A stretch of 16,962 nt of DNA from IMCC26256 sp037146835 (GCA_037146835.1 JBAWWI010000043.1:1-16962), one strand, 5' to 3'. Positions 5,443-12,722 are shown, counted from the stretch's first letter. The notes: generated by a model from the letters alone, not told the origin. Numbers and translations are program-made.

Positions 5443-6491
5443 GTTTTGTTTGGGCTGATGCCTTAGGGCCATTGCTACATAGAGAAGACCTCGACCCCGA
5501 GGTACTCGCTCAAGCCATGGAGACGATCCTCGCTGGAGACGCGACCGATGCACAGATTGCAGCACTTGCTGTGCTTCTGCGAGCGAAGGGGGAGACCCCT
5601 GAGGAGATTGCTGCACTAGTCGGCACAATGCTCCGATTTACAACACCGGTTGACCTTGATCCCGAGGGTGCGGACGGTGTCATGGTCGATACGTGCGGAA
5701 CAGGTGGCGACCGTTCGCATACTTATAACGTCTCAACGCTTGCAGCGCTTGTAGTAGCCGGGGCTGGTGTGAAGGTTGCGAAGCATGGCAACCGCGCAGC
5801 CTCATCAGCATGCGGATCAGCCGATCTTCTCGAAGAATTAGGTGTAACCCTCGATCTTGGCTCAGCGGGAGTCTCGCGATGCGTGCGAGAGGCAGGCATT
5901 GGCTTCTTCTTCGCTCCGCGGTATCACCCCGCCCTCAGATTCGCCGCGGCCCCGCGTCGCGAGCTTGGAATCCCGACAACATTCAACTTCCTAGGGCCAC
6001 TAGCAAACCCAGCACGCGTAAAGCGCCAAGTTGTTGGGGTCTCCGACCCAGCTATGGCTAACCGAATTGTGCGTGGGTTAGCTGCGCTCGGCGCAAAACA
6101 CGCGATGGTTTTCTTTGGGCACGACGGACTCGACGAACTCACAACTACTGATGTCGCAACAGTTCACCAATACCGCGATGGGGAGCACACAACCTTTCTC
6201 CTTGACCCAACCGAGTTTGGGGTAGCGCGATCGACGCGCGATCAACTCGTAGGCGGCGACCCCGCACACAATGCAGCTATGTCGCGCCGGGTGCTTGCAG
6301 GAGAGACTGGCGCGGTGCGCGACATCGTTGTATTGAATGCAGCCGCAGCTCTTGTTGTCGCAGATCTAGTGAGCGATATTCCTGAAGGATTAGTTGTAGC
6401 CGCAGCGAGTATCGATACCGGCGCAGCGGCAACGGCTCTCACCAGACTGGTCTCAATAAGTACCGAGGCCGCGGCTGGAGAGTCTGCGTAG
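5439..6491 (+). CDS. trpD: Anthranilate phosphoribosyltransferase
   Basis: TrpD joins anthranilate to PRPP to form N-(5-phosphoribosyl)anthranilate, the second committed step of tryptophan synthesis, in the cytoplasm. Counting from ATG 5439 (350 residues, the usual length), the PRPP loop is DTCGTGGD (ending at Asp91), followed by KHGN (115-118) and SSACGSADLLEELG. NFLGPLANP (183-191) and DGLDE (229-233), which holds the metal-binding acid pair, are all present. The N-terminal helical domain is complete. An in-frame GTG at 5430 is the alternative start; MSFVWADALGPLL from the ATG looks like a family N-terminus. No other trp genes are in the window. The stop shares one base with the GTG of the next gene, so the two are co-transcribed. 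Confidence 0.96.
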   Translation: MSFVWADALGPLLHREDLDPEVLAQAMETILAGDATDAQIAALAVLLRAKGETPEEIAALVGTMLRFTTPVDLDPEGADGVMVDTCGTGGDRSHTYNVSTLAALVVAGAGVKVAKHGNRAASSACGSADLLEELGVTLDLGSAGVSRCVREAGIGFFFAPRYHPALRFAAAPRRELGIPTTFNFLGPLANPARVKRQVVGVSDPAMANRIVRGLAALGAKHAMVFFGHDGLDELTTTDVATVHQYRDGEHTTFLLDPTEFGVARSTRDQLVGGDPAHNAAMSRRVLAGETGAVRDIVVLNAAAALVVADLVSDIPEGLVVAAASIDTGAAATALTRLVSISTEAAAGESA

Positions 6492-7189
6492 TGGCTCGCG
6501 GATTGCAGTGCCCCGCATGCGGAGAGCACCATCGTATTGATGGCGCGGCCCCTGGGAGTACGTTCAAATGTGGCGGTTGTTCGCGCACATTGAGGGTGCC
6601 GGGTTCTCCTGCAACATCTTCTGCAACATCTTTCGGGGCTGCTCAGGCGAAGGAGCCTGAGTCTGAGAATCCCGCTCGGCAAGTGCGAAGTGAATCCCGC
6701 CCCAACAAGTTGCATCTACCTCCATACGAAGGTTCACTGCCCCTTGCGGCGCGCATTGTTTCTTGGGTAATAGCAGTCCCGGTCTCTGGATTCATCTCTT
6801 TGAAGATCGCAGTGCTTATTGGACTGCTATCAACGAACGATTTGATCGACCTGATAACTGGCTCCGGGGGCGGGCGTTACCTCCGTATGGTGATCTTCAT
6901 TCCTCTATGGGCGCTTGTGACTGCAGGGGTAGTCTCGCTGATCCTTGAGGTAGGGGAGCGACTGTTGGCTAACTACGGGAAGACCTTGAGCTCCGCTAAT
7001 CCCGATCGCTCAGCTTCAACACGTGCGCGCAATCTCCCTAAAGATGCAGCGAGCGCTTCCAATGCTTCTCCACCTACGGCTCAAGACCGAACCCGCGTGA
7101 ATGCATCTGTAATCCCTGATCGACCGGCTCCTACTCCAACAGCTGATGAAGCAGATCCTCAGCGACCTCGGCGTATTCCACCGCGCTGA
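6491..7189 (+). CDS. Zinc-ribbon membrane protein of unknown function
   Basis: This 232-residue protein starts with a zinc ribbon (Cys7, Cys10, Cys27, Cys30: QCPACGEH ... FKCGGCSR). A low-complexity Ser/Pro/Arg linker (38-80) follows. Two predicted membrane helices come next, IVSWVIAVPVSGFISLKIAV (about 89-108) and MVIFIPLWALVTAGVVSLIL (about 133-152). A disordered, Pro- and Ser-rich C-terminus ends the chain. Proteins of this build (ribbon plus two helices) are common but uncharacterised. The GTG start overlaps the trpD stop by one base, which implies translational coupling, although no link to tryptophan synthesis is evident. A 12-base direct repeat (TGCAACATCTTC, imperfect second copy) near 6608 encodes part of the linker. 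The 3' end overlaps the convergent nuclease gene by 31 bases. Confidence 0.7.
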   Translation: MARGLQCPACGEHHRIDGAAPGSTFKCGGCSRTLRVPGSPATSSATSFGAAQAKEPESENPARQVRSESRPNKLHLPPYEGSLPLAARIVSWVIAVPVSGFISLKIAVLIGLLSTNDLIDLITGSGGGRYLRMVIFIPLWALVTAGVVSLILEVGERLLANYGKTLSSANPDRSASTRARNLPKDAASASNASPPTAQDRTRVNASVIPDRPAPTPTADEADPQRPRRIPPR

Positions 7190-8967
7190 ACCTCTTTACG
7201 GTTCCGGTCAGATTTATAACTCTCCTCCGAGATAGCAGTTGGGCTATGCGCTGGCTCGTACGCGGGGAGTGGCCCGGAGCACGCAGTAGCAGCACTCCCG
7301 GTTACGTTAAGGAGTCGCACCCGACCCGCAATGAGTTCATGATCGAGCCAACGCGCAACTACTAGAAGTTCGTCTATCTCCTCGCGCGCTGGAGGCTGAC
7401 CGAGTGGAAGCACTTGGACAGAAGCTCTCTCAAGTCTTGGATCAAAATCGGCGAGACTTGGAGTGCTGCTAGTTACTAAATGTCCGCCCTCAAATTCTCG
7501 GAGACCATCTGGAGTAGCGAATTGAAGGTTCCCAGAGGCCCGTAGCCATTCGACGGAGCGAAGTCGACGAAGTGCTTTAGATAAAGCAGCAAGCCGATCT
7601 CGTTGCTGCGTTGCCTCCTCGAAGCGCTCTTGTTGGGAGTATGAGAACATGCGCGCCTCGATTGGCTCTAGTAGAGCAGTGTGATCGGAGCGCAGCGCAA
7701 GAACGGCACGCTCAACAATTGCTCGATATTCATCCTCGGATGTCTCCGCTCTGCATGGGCATGCGGCAACCCCCAGCTGCGCAGGCGAGCATGGAGTATC
7801 GACTGAGATCACGGCATTGCGAGAGATGCGTTGCGTGCATCGTCGGAGCGGAACCGATGACTCGATTGCTTCCTTAATCTCAGTCGCTATCGATCGTGAC
7901 CTAAACGGCCCGAGGTAGACCGAGCCATCAGCGGTTGCCTCTGCGGTAACCAGGAGGCGCGGAAAGCGTTCGGCAACTGTGAGCTTTAGATATGTGTAAC
8001 GCCTCCAACCTTTACCTACGCGGTTGTAGTGCGGGTCGTGGCGGCGAATGAGTCTGAGTTCGTGTATCTCTGCCTCTAACGGATCTGAGCAGACGATGTG
8101 GTCTATTCGCTCTAGCTCCTTTAATAGTTGCGGCACCTTGGCGCGAGTATCGCCCCCGAAATATGACCGAACGCGCGAGCGTAGATTTGTGGCTTTCCCT
8201 ACGTAAAGAACCTCATTTTTGCGGTTGCGAAAGATATATACACCAGGCTGCCTCGGCAACTGCGCAGTTAACTTGAGCTTCGAGGCCGATGGATGCGCAC
8301 GAATCTTTGGGAGTTCGATTAGGTCGTCTAGCCCTAAGACCCCAAGAGTTGCTGCACGTTCAAGGAGTGAATGTAGAACCTCTGCTGTTGCTTGAGCATC
8401 TGCGAGAGCACGGTGGTTAGGCGTCTCCTCGACGCGCAAGTGGCGCGCAAGGGTTCCGAGTTTCATATCAGGTACTTCATCGCGTAGTAAGCGCCGCGCT
8501 AGCCCGAGAGTATCGACGCGCCTGTTCGGGAGTCGCTCTCGTCCGTCGGCTACGAGTGCTGCGTCTATGAATGAAGTATCGAATCGTAGATTGTGCCCGA
8601 CCAAGACTGCTCCGCCGATGAACTCGAGAAGTGCTGGGATGACTTCACCGATAGGTGGTGCGGGGTAGACCATCGCCTCGGTGATTCCAGTTAGCACGGT
8701 TATGAATGGCGGAATCGGCGAACCTGGGTTGATGAGCGTCTGGAATGTGGCGACGCGCTCTCCTCCTCTGTAGCGCACTGCACCAATCTCGGTGATGGCG
8801 CAACTATCTGGTGATGTTCCTGTTGTCTCTAGGTCTATGACGACAAATGTGACCTCGGAGAGAGGGGTTCCTAGGTGGTCGAATGAACGCTGCTGAGCAA
8901 TCGGTAAGCGTGCGAGTGGATCACTCGTAGAGTGGCTCTCGATCTGCAGCGGGGGAGGCGGTTTCAT
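7159..8967 (-). CDS. DEDDh exonuclease fused to GIY-YIG (UvrC/Cho-like) nuclease
   Basis: From ATG 8967 this is 602 residues. Residues 41-205 form a DnaQ-type 3'-5' exonuclease: Asp45 and Glu47 (IDLETTG), His125 to Asp130 (GHNLRFD), and His185-x4-Asp190 (HRALAD), the complete DEDDh set. Residues 238-320 form a GIY-YIG endonuclease like UvrC N-terminus and Cho: PGVYIF, LYVGKA, then LRSRVRSYF and Glu300. A UVR-like helical stretch (SYSQQERFEEATQQRDRLAAL) follows. UvrC's C-terminal RNase H-like domain and HhH are absent. Similar fusions occur across Actinomycetota (M. tuberculosis Rv2191 as I recall). The likely role is DNA repair or end processing. GGAG six bases before ATG 8967 and the LexA box at 8983-8996 favour this start over longer frames reaching 9093 or 9186. 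A minus-strand TATAAC at 9011-9016 may be its -10. Confidence 0.92.
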   Translation of the reverse strand: MKPPPPLQIESHSTSDPLARLPIAQQRSFDHLGTPLSEVTFVVIDLETTGTSPDSCAITEIGAVRYRGGERVATFQTLINPGSPIPPFITVLTGITEAMVYPAPPIGEVIPALLEFIGGAVLVGHNLRFDTSFIDAALVADGRERLPNRRVDTLGLARRLLRDEVPDMKLGTLARHLRVEETPNHRALADAQATAEVLHSLLERAATLGVLGLDDLIELPKIRAHPSASKLKLTAQLPRQPGVYIFRNRKNEVLYVGKATNLRSRVRSYFGGDTRAKVPQLLKELERIDHIVCSDPLEAEIHELRLIRRHDPHYNRVGKGWRRYTYLKLTVAERFPRLLVTAEATADGSVYLGPFRSRSIATEIKEAIESSVPLRRCTQRISRNAVISVDTPCSPAQLGVAACPCRAETSEDEYRAIVERAVLALRSDHTALLEPIEARMFSYSQQERFEEATQQRDRLAALSKALRRLRSVEWLRASGNLQFATPDGLREFEGGHLVTSSTPSLADFDPRLERASVQVLPLGQPPAREEIDELLVVARWLDHELIAGRVRLLNVTGSAATACSGPLPAYEPAHSPTAISEESYKSDRNRKEVQRGGIRRGR

Positions 8968-8982
8968 CGCTCCGAAGCCTAG

Positions 8983-8996
8983 CGAACGTGTGTTCG
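8983..8996 (-). promoter_or_regulatory. LexA (SOS) box of the nuclease gene
   Basis: CGAAC-GTGT-GTTCG matches the actinobacterial LexA core CGAAC-N4-GTTCG exactly and has dyad symmetry. It sits 16-29 bases upstream of the nuclease start and about 14 bases downstream of a minus-strand TATAAC (9011-9016). It would therefore cover the region just downstream of the transcription start, a position suited to repression. The divergent gene at 9092 is about 96 bases away on the other side and could be affected as well. Confidence 0.75.
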
Positions 8997-9091
8997 TTGT
9001 GGGTGGAGGGGTTATACCCTTCGAATGAGCTCTCGATTTAACCGCATGTAACCCTAGAAATGCAGCGAGTATCAGTAGTATCGCTCTCGCC

Positions 9092-9364
9092 ATGACAACC
9101 ACTAGATACAGATGCGATGGATGCGGGAACCTCACCCGCTTTGATCTGGCGATATCGCGCCGAACTCGCGAGTTCCACCACTTCACAGTTGGTGGCGATC
9201 TAGAGATCGAGTCGATCGAGGTTGTCGAGGAGGAGATCGAGTCAGTCCAGTGTCGCTGGTGCGGCGCTCAGGGTGACCGCATTCAGGTCCTACCTTCTGA
9301 GGTCGCTTCTGATGATTCTTCCCACGCCGATGTGGATGCCCCTGTAACTGCTGGAGGCGACTGA
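9092..9364 (+). CDS. Small zinc-ribbon protein
   Basis: This 90-residue protein has two CxxC knuckles, Cys8-x2-Cys11 (YRCDGCGNLTRFD) and Cys54-x2-Cys57 (VQCRWCGAQGD), about 43 residues apart. Between them lies a conserved-looking segment (RRTREFHHFTVGG) and an acidic strand (IESIEVVEEEIESV). The C-terminus is disordered. It resembles small zinc-ribbon proteins found beside nuclease genes in actinobacteria; the function is unknown to me. No Shine-Dalgarno precedes the ATG. A TAGTAT hexamer at 9076-9081 ends ten bases upstream, so a short-leader or leaderless mRNA is likely. It is followed after four bases by the NYN-domain gene, so the two form an operon divergent from the DEDDh/GIY-YIG nuclease. 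Confidence 0.75.
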   Translation: MTTTRYRCDGCGNLTRFDLAISRRTREFHHFTVGGDLEIESIEVVEEEIESVQCRWCGAQGDRIQVLPSEVASDDSSHADVDAPVTAGGD

Positions 9365-9368
9365 GCTC

Positions 9369-10748
9369 GTGCAGATCGACCCGCCAATCAATGCTCGACC
9401 AGAGCCGACTGTTCCTCATGTTCCAGAGCATCTGCTTGCACCTCTCCTAGAGATTGCCGGCTGCTCGCTCGAGGTACTCGAGGGTGACTCAAGTATTCGT
9501 CGCATTGCAGGTCAGGAATTCTTAGAGAGTGACGCAGCGAAGAGTGCACTTGCTGGTTGGAGTGTGGAGCGAGCGCTTGACCGAATTAATCAGGCTGACG
9601 CGCGAGGTCAACTTCCAACTTTGGTCTCGGCACTCTATGCACAGAGGCCAACTGGATGGGGCTACGGCTTAGGCGCTGCATGCGCACTTGATCTCGTAGC
9701 GAGGCGAGCACCTGTAGAGGTTGTAGAGGCGCCATTCGTACGCGATGAATCCGTAGATGAAGAGATTCGAGCTGCCCTTGAATTAGCTGAGCAGGCTGAG
9801 GAAACAGCTAAGCGCGCAAGTGCTGCCCGCGATGATTTCGAGCGGCGCCTACACGCAGCCGAGCACGCCAGCCGTGCGGAGAAGGCCGAGGCCCAACTGC
9901 GCGCGGCCGGCCCGGCCCGTGAACTCGAGGAAGCCCATGCCCGGATTAATGAATTAGCCGCGGATATTGCAACGCTCGAGCGTCGCCTCTCTCAGTCTGA
10001 CGGGGAGCGCGCAGTAGCGGTTGACCGCGCACGAGCAGCAGAGTTCGAGGTAGAGGGTATAAAGCGTGGTCGAGCACCTGCTCCTGAGCGCATTGCTCTA
10101 GCGGATGCGGCATCGTTAGCTCGCAGGTTGAGCGCGCGCTTAGATGAACTAACGGCACCAGAGCTTGCGCCTAATCGTCCAACTCGCTCAGCCGATCAAT
10201 CTCAGACCCCAACCGCTGATCGCGCTTCAGATCGCGTAGGCGAACGGGGGGGACAGAAGGTAGCGGGCTCGAATCAAAACACTGGTGGAGCGAGCGCTCC
10301 TCGGCCAGCGCCGCGCATCCCTGTTGGTCTGCGTGCGGATACCGCTGAGGGTGTGGATGCCCTTCTGCGCACTCCAAGGCTTGTTGTAGTCGTTGACGGA
10401 ACCGATACTGCTTCGCGTGCATGGCCTGATGAACGGGTAAGCGAGCAGCGCGGGCACTTAGTTGCATCCCTTCGATCACTGCACTCTCGTTTTCGCTGCG
10501 ACATCACCGTTGTATTCGCAGGCGACGATCTTGAGCCTCCAGGGAAGATCGGTCGCCCGGGTGTGCGAGCAGTCTTCTCCGCTGTTGGAGAGCCTGTCGG
10601 GACTGCCATCGTTCGCGAGGTTTCGTCTATTTCTGCGTCTCTGCCGGTATTACTTATCTCCTCAGACGGCGTTGTAGCCGGGCAGGCCGAACGCGAGGGT
10701 GCGACAGTGGTTGCAGTCGACCCGTTCCTATCCGCACTGCGTTCGTAG
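9369..10748 (+). CDS. Coiled-coil protein with C-terminal NYN/YacP-like (PIN-fold) nuclease domain
   Basis: This is a 459-residue protein. Residues 20-115 are helical, and 130-265 are a long Ala/Glu/Arg coiled coil. Residues 266-320 are a disordered Pro/Thr/Gln linker. Residues 335-459 match the NYN (YacP/Rae1-like) fold: RLVVVVDGTD with Asp343, ITVVFAGDD with Asp386-387, LPVLLISSDGVV with Asp433, and VVAVDPFL at the end. The three acidic sites are those that bind metal in PIN-fold ribonucleases, so RNA cleavage is likely, with the coiled coil for oligomerisation or targeting. In Bacillus, YacP/Rae1 cuts mRNA in the ribosome A site; whether this fused form does so is unknown. The GTG start lies four bases after the zinc-ribbon stop, and that ribbon protein may be a partner. 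Confidence 0.8.
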   Translation: MQIDPPINARPEPTVPHVPEHLLAPLLEIAGCSLEVLEGDSSIRRIAGQEFLESDAAKSALAGWSVERALDRINQADARGQLPTLVSALYAQRPTGWGYGLGAACALDLVARRAPVEVVEAPFVRDESVDEEIRAALELAEQAEETAKRASAARDDFERRLHAAEHASRAEKAEAQLRAAGPARELEEAHARINELAADIATLERRLSQSDGERAVAVDRARAAEFEVEGIKRGRAPAPERIALADAASLARRLSARLDELTAPELAPNRPTRSADQSQTPTADRASDRVGERGGQKVAGSNQNTGGASAPRPAPRIPVGLRADTAEGVDALLRTPRLVVVVDGTDTASRAWPDERVSEQRGHLVASLRSLHSRFRCDITVVFAGDDLEPPGKIGRPGVRAVFSAVGEPVGTAIVREVSSISASLPVLLISSDGVVAGQAEREGATVVAVDPFLSALRS

Positions 10749-10756
10749 ACCTACGT

Positions 10757-10771
10757 CCTTCTTAAAGAAGG
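10757..10771. terminator. Weak hairpin after the NYN gene
   Basis: CCTTCT-TAA-AGAAGG is a six-base-pair stem with a three-base loop, nine bases after the stop of the NYN gene. There is no U-run, so termination is only possible. Confidence 0.3.
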
Positions 10772-10782
10772 CCTTCAGTAGT

Positions 10783-10815
10783 TTGCGATAGCAGAGCGTA
10801 TCAATATAGATTTAT
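10783..10815 (+). promoter_or_regulatory. Likely leaderless ars promoter with ArsR operator
   Basis: TTGCGA (10783-10788), a 16-base spacer and TATAGA (10805-10810) form a plausible promoter whose start point would fall at or next to the arsR ATG at 10819, so the mRNA would be leaderless. ATCAA-N6-TTTAT (10800-10815) spans the -10 and matches the ArsR-family half-site pattern ATCAA-N6-TTGAT with one mismatch. Binding there would block the polymerase until arsenite is sensed. There is no Shine-Dalgarno before arsR. Confidence 0.55.
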
Positions 10816-10818
10816 GCG

Positions 10819-11145
10819 ATGCCTGTACGCCTCGCTCTCGCTAAACACGAAGTTCCCGACACGCTGCGCGCCATTGCTGAGCCAATGAGGTGGAGGATCA
10901 TCAATGCGCTTACCCAGGAAATGCTCTGCGTATGCCACCTTGTTGACGATCTAGGTGCTTCACAGCCTTTGGTTAGTCATCACGTGCGCGTTCTAAAAGA
11001 CGCAGGGCTCATAGTTGGAACTAGGGAGGGGCCTTGGACCTACTACTCATTGGCTCCAGGTGCGCTTGATCGCGTCGGTCACGAGATTGCCCAACTCGAG
11101 CCAGTTTCAGGTGTCTCTAAACGAACGAGGCGAGCATGCTGTTAA
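10819..11145 (+). CDS. arsR: ArsR-family arsenite-responsive repressor
   Basis: This is a 108-residue winged-helix repressor. The helix MLCVCHLVDDL carries Cys37 and Cys39, the As(III)-binding pair also seen in the ELCVCDL motif of classic ArsR. The recognition helix is SQPLVSHHVRVLKDAGLI, and the wing is REGPWTYYSL. The protein ends in Cys107-Cys108, which could give the third thiol ligand, as C-terminal cysteines do in some ArsR subtypes. It should repress its own operon until arsenite or antimonite binds. Its 3' end overlaps the aquaporin gene by ten bases. It is the first gene of arsR-aqpS-arsC. Confidence 0.93.
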   Translation: MPVRLALAKHEVPDTLRAIAEPMRWRIINALTQEMLCVCHLVDDLGASQPLVSHHVRVLKDAGLIVGTREGPWTYYSLAPGALDRVGHEIAQLEPVSGVSKRTRRACC

Positions 11146-11822
11146 GACGGCGTTTAGCCGCTGAAGGAATTGGCACTGGCATGCTGGTTGCCGCCGTTAT
11201 CGGCTCCGGGATCATGGCTCAGAGGCTTAGTCCGGATGACATTGGGCTTCAGTTGCTCGAGAACACAATCGCCACAGCGGGGGCGTTAGTAGCGATCATC
11301 CTCGCATTTGGGCATGTATCGGGTGCGCATCTCAACCCTGTTGTCACAATTGCTGACCGCATATTTGGTGGGCTTAAGTCGACAAAAGAAGCAGTTGGGT
11401 ACGTGATCGCACAGATCGTTGGTGGTGTGATCGGGGCGATTATCGCCAACCTGATGTTTGGGCTCGATGCTGTGAATCTCTCGACACATGTTCGCTCTGG
11501 TGGAGGCATCTGGCTAGGAGAGATTGTCGCGACATTCGGTCTCCTAATGATTGTCTTTGGTGTCGCAACATCTGGGCGGCATGTGATGGCACCCTTCGCT
11601 GTCGCCGGTTACATCACCGCCGCATACTTCGCTACCTCCTCAACCTCTTTTGCAAACCCTGCAGTAACGATCGCTCGAACTCTCTCCAATTCATTCGCTG
11701 GGATTGCTCCGGAGTCTGCACCTGGCTTTGTGGTCGCGCAGATTCTCGGTGGAGCAGTAGGGGCGTTGGCAGTATTTCTTGTGTTCATGGATAGCGGGAA
11801 GGGTGAGTCAGCGGATGCCTGA
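11136..11822 (+). CDS. aqpS: MIP-family aquaglyceroporin, AqpS-like arsenite channel
   Basis: This is a 228-residue channel with six helices and two half-helix loops. The first loop is GHVSGAHLNPVV, where the NPA motif reads Asn67-Pro-Val69. The second is SFANPAVTIAR, with a standard NPA at 174-176. The residue after the second NPA, normally the arginine of the ar/R selectivity filter, is Val177. A valine at this place is, as I recall, a feature of Sinorhizobium meliloti AqpS. Losing the arginine should widen the filter for neutral solutes such as As(OH)3. In S. meliloti, AqpS replaces the arsenite pump: ArsC makes arsenite inside, and it leaves down its gradient. The gene is translationally coupled to arsR (10-base overlap) and to arsC (8-base overlap). 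Confidence 0.92.
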   Translation: MLLRRRLAAEGIGTGMLVAAVIGSGIMAQRLSPDDIGLQLLENTIATAGALVAIILAFGHVSGAHLNPVVTIADRIFGGLKSTKEAVGYVIAQIVGGVIGAIIANLMFGLDAVNLSTHVRSGGGIWLGEIVATFGLLMIVFGVATSGRHVMAPFAVAGYITAAYFATSSTSFANPAVTIARTLSNSFAGIAPESAPGFVVAQILGGAVGALAVFLVFMDSGKGESADA

Positions 11823-12234
11823 TATGAATGTTCCTGATTTGAATGTTCCCGAGGTCTTGTTTGTATGTGTCCATAATGCTGGGCGAAGCCAGATGGCAGC
11901 TGCGCTCTTGGCCCACCACGCTGGTGATCGCGTGAGGGTTCGCTCGGCTGGCTCGGCTCCTGCAGATCAGATCAATCCAGCGGTCCGAAGTGTGATGGCC
12001 GAGTTGGGAATAGAGCTCCTTGATGCTGAGCCTAAGAAGCTCACCGAGGCAGCGGTTCAGGCCTCCGATGTTGTAATCACAATGGGGTGTGGCGATGCCT
12101 GCCCAATCTTTCCGGGGAAGCGCTACCTCGACTGGGTCCTTGATGACCCCGCTGGTCGCCCTCCCGAGGAAGTGCGCGTGATTCGTGACGAAATCGACCG
12201 ACGGGTTCAGGTTCTGCTCTCCGAGATTGCCTGA
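11815..12234 (+). CDS. arsC: Arsenate reductase, low-molecular-weight phosphatase fold
   Basis: From ATG 11815 this is 139 residues. The P-loop FVCVHNAGRSQMA gives nucleophile Cys18 in C-x5-R. Later signatures are ITMGCGDACPIFPGKRYLDW and the general-acid loop DDPAGRP, with a C-terminal helix EIDRRVQVLL. These are typical of thioredoxin- or mycothiol-linked actinobacterial ArsC, which reduces arsenate to arsenite. The first residues carry a duplicated five-residue block (PDMNV then PDLNV) from a 15-base tandem repeat at 11818-11847, so the true start might be ATG 11824. It is the last gene of the ars operon; the arsenite product would leave through the AqpS-like channel. A GC hairpin follows at 12249-12266. 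Confidence 0.93.
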   Translation: MPDMNVPDLNVPEVLFVCVHNAGRSQMAAALLAHHAGDRVRVRSAGSAPADQINPAVRSVMAELGIELLDAEPKKLTEAAVQASDVVITMGCGDACPIFPGKRYLDWVLDDPAGRPPEEVRVIRDEIDRRVQVLLSEIA

Positions 12235-12248
12235 GCGGTGCCGGATTT

Positions 12249-12266
12249 GGGGCTTCTTCTCGCCCC
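12249..12266 (+). terminator. Hairpin after arsC
   Basis: GGGGC-TTCTTCTC-GCCCC is a five-base-pair stem 14 bases after the arsC stop. No U-run follows. It is a plausible end of the ars operon. Confidence 0.4.
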
Positions 12267-12281
12267 TGAACATGACTGTCA

Positions 12282-12349
12282 CACCCCCCTGTAAGGGTGC
12301 TCTCCGGGCGGAGGAAATGGGCTGATTGGCCCTTAACCAGACCGGAGAG
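12282..12349 (+). promoter_or_regulatory. Structured leader that hides the ribosome site of the next gene
   Basis: CTCTCCGG (12300-12307) pairs perfectly with CCGGAGAG (12342-12349), which contains the Shine-Dalgarno GGAG for the ATG at 12354. Inside the long loop, GGGC-TGATTG-GCCC makes a second stem, flanked by the purine-rich GCGGAGGAAAT and by TTAACCAGA. A further hairpin, CACCC (12282) with GGGTG (12295), lies directly upstream. The arrangement suits translational control by ligand, protein or temperature. I do not recognise a known riboswitch consensus. Confidence 0.45.
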
Positions 12350-12353
12350 ATTC

Positions 12354-12722
12354 ATGAGTGATGAGACCAACTACGAGCGACCAGTAATTCGCGCCGCCTC
12401 AGAGAGCCCGGCCGAGATTTGGCCGGTAGCGACTGAGGTCTATCTCGGGCCACGCTTGATTGACGGTGGAAGCGATGCGGAGCGCGCACGCTATCGACAT
12501 CCTTCAGGATCAGACGATGATCAAGCATTCAGTATCGACTGCAACGACTGCGTGATGCAGCACACGGCGGTATGTAGCGACTGCGTAGTCTCGTTCGTCG
12601 TGAGCAGAAGCCCAGGAGATGCGCTAGTGGTTGACGTCTCTGAGGCGAGGGCCGTTCGTCTGCTGACCAATGCTGGGCTGCTCCCTAGTCTTCGTCACGA
12701 GAAGCGCGTATCAGGGGAGTGA
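12354..12722 (+). CDS. Hypothetical protein with CxxC-x7-CxxC motif
   Basis: This is a 122-residue protein with four cysteines in IDCNDCVMQHTAVCSDCVVSF (Cys63, Cys66, Cys74, Cys77), enough for a zinc or iron-sulfur site, although the short loop is unlike a normal zinc ribbon. The C-terminal half, ARAVRLLTNAGLLPSLR, resembles an uncharacterised actinobacterial family in which a CDDCVV-type motif is followed by a leucine-rich helix ending in AGLxPxLR (from memory). The N-terminal 60 residues look disordered or loosely folded. The start is set by GGAG at 12344-12347, six bases before ATG 12354; a longer frame from 12297 would read through the leader hairpin. It follows arsC but lies behind its own structured leader, so it need not belong to the ars operon. 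Its stop is three bases from that of the convergent gene. Confidence 0.7.
   Translation: MSDETNYERPVIRAASESPAEIWPVATEVYLGPRLIDGGSDAERARYRHPSGSDDDQAFSIDCNDCVMQHTAVCSDCVVSFVVSRSPGDALVVDVSEARAVRLLTNAGLLPSLRHEKRVSGE

Noticed and set aside
8968..9186. Longer start of the DEDDh/GIY-YIG nuclease
   Set aside because: The extension crosses the LexA box and a promoter-like TATAAC, and its far end is antisense to the zinc-ribbon gene; GGAG precedes the ATG at 8967.
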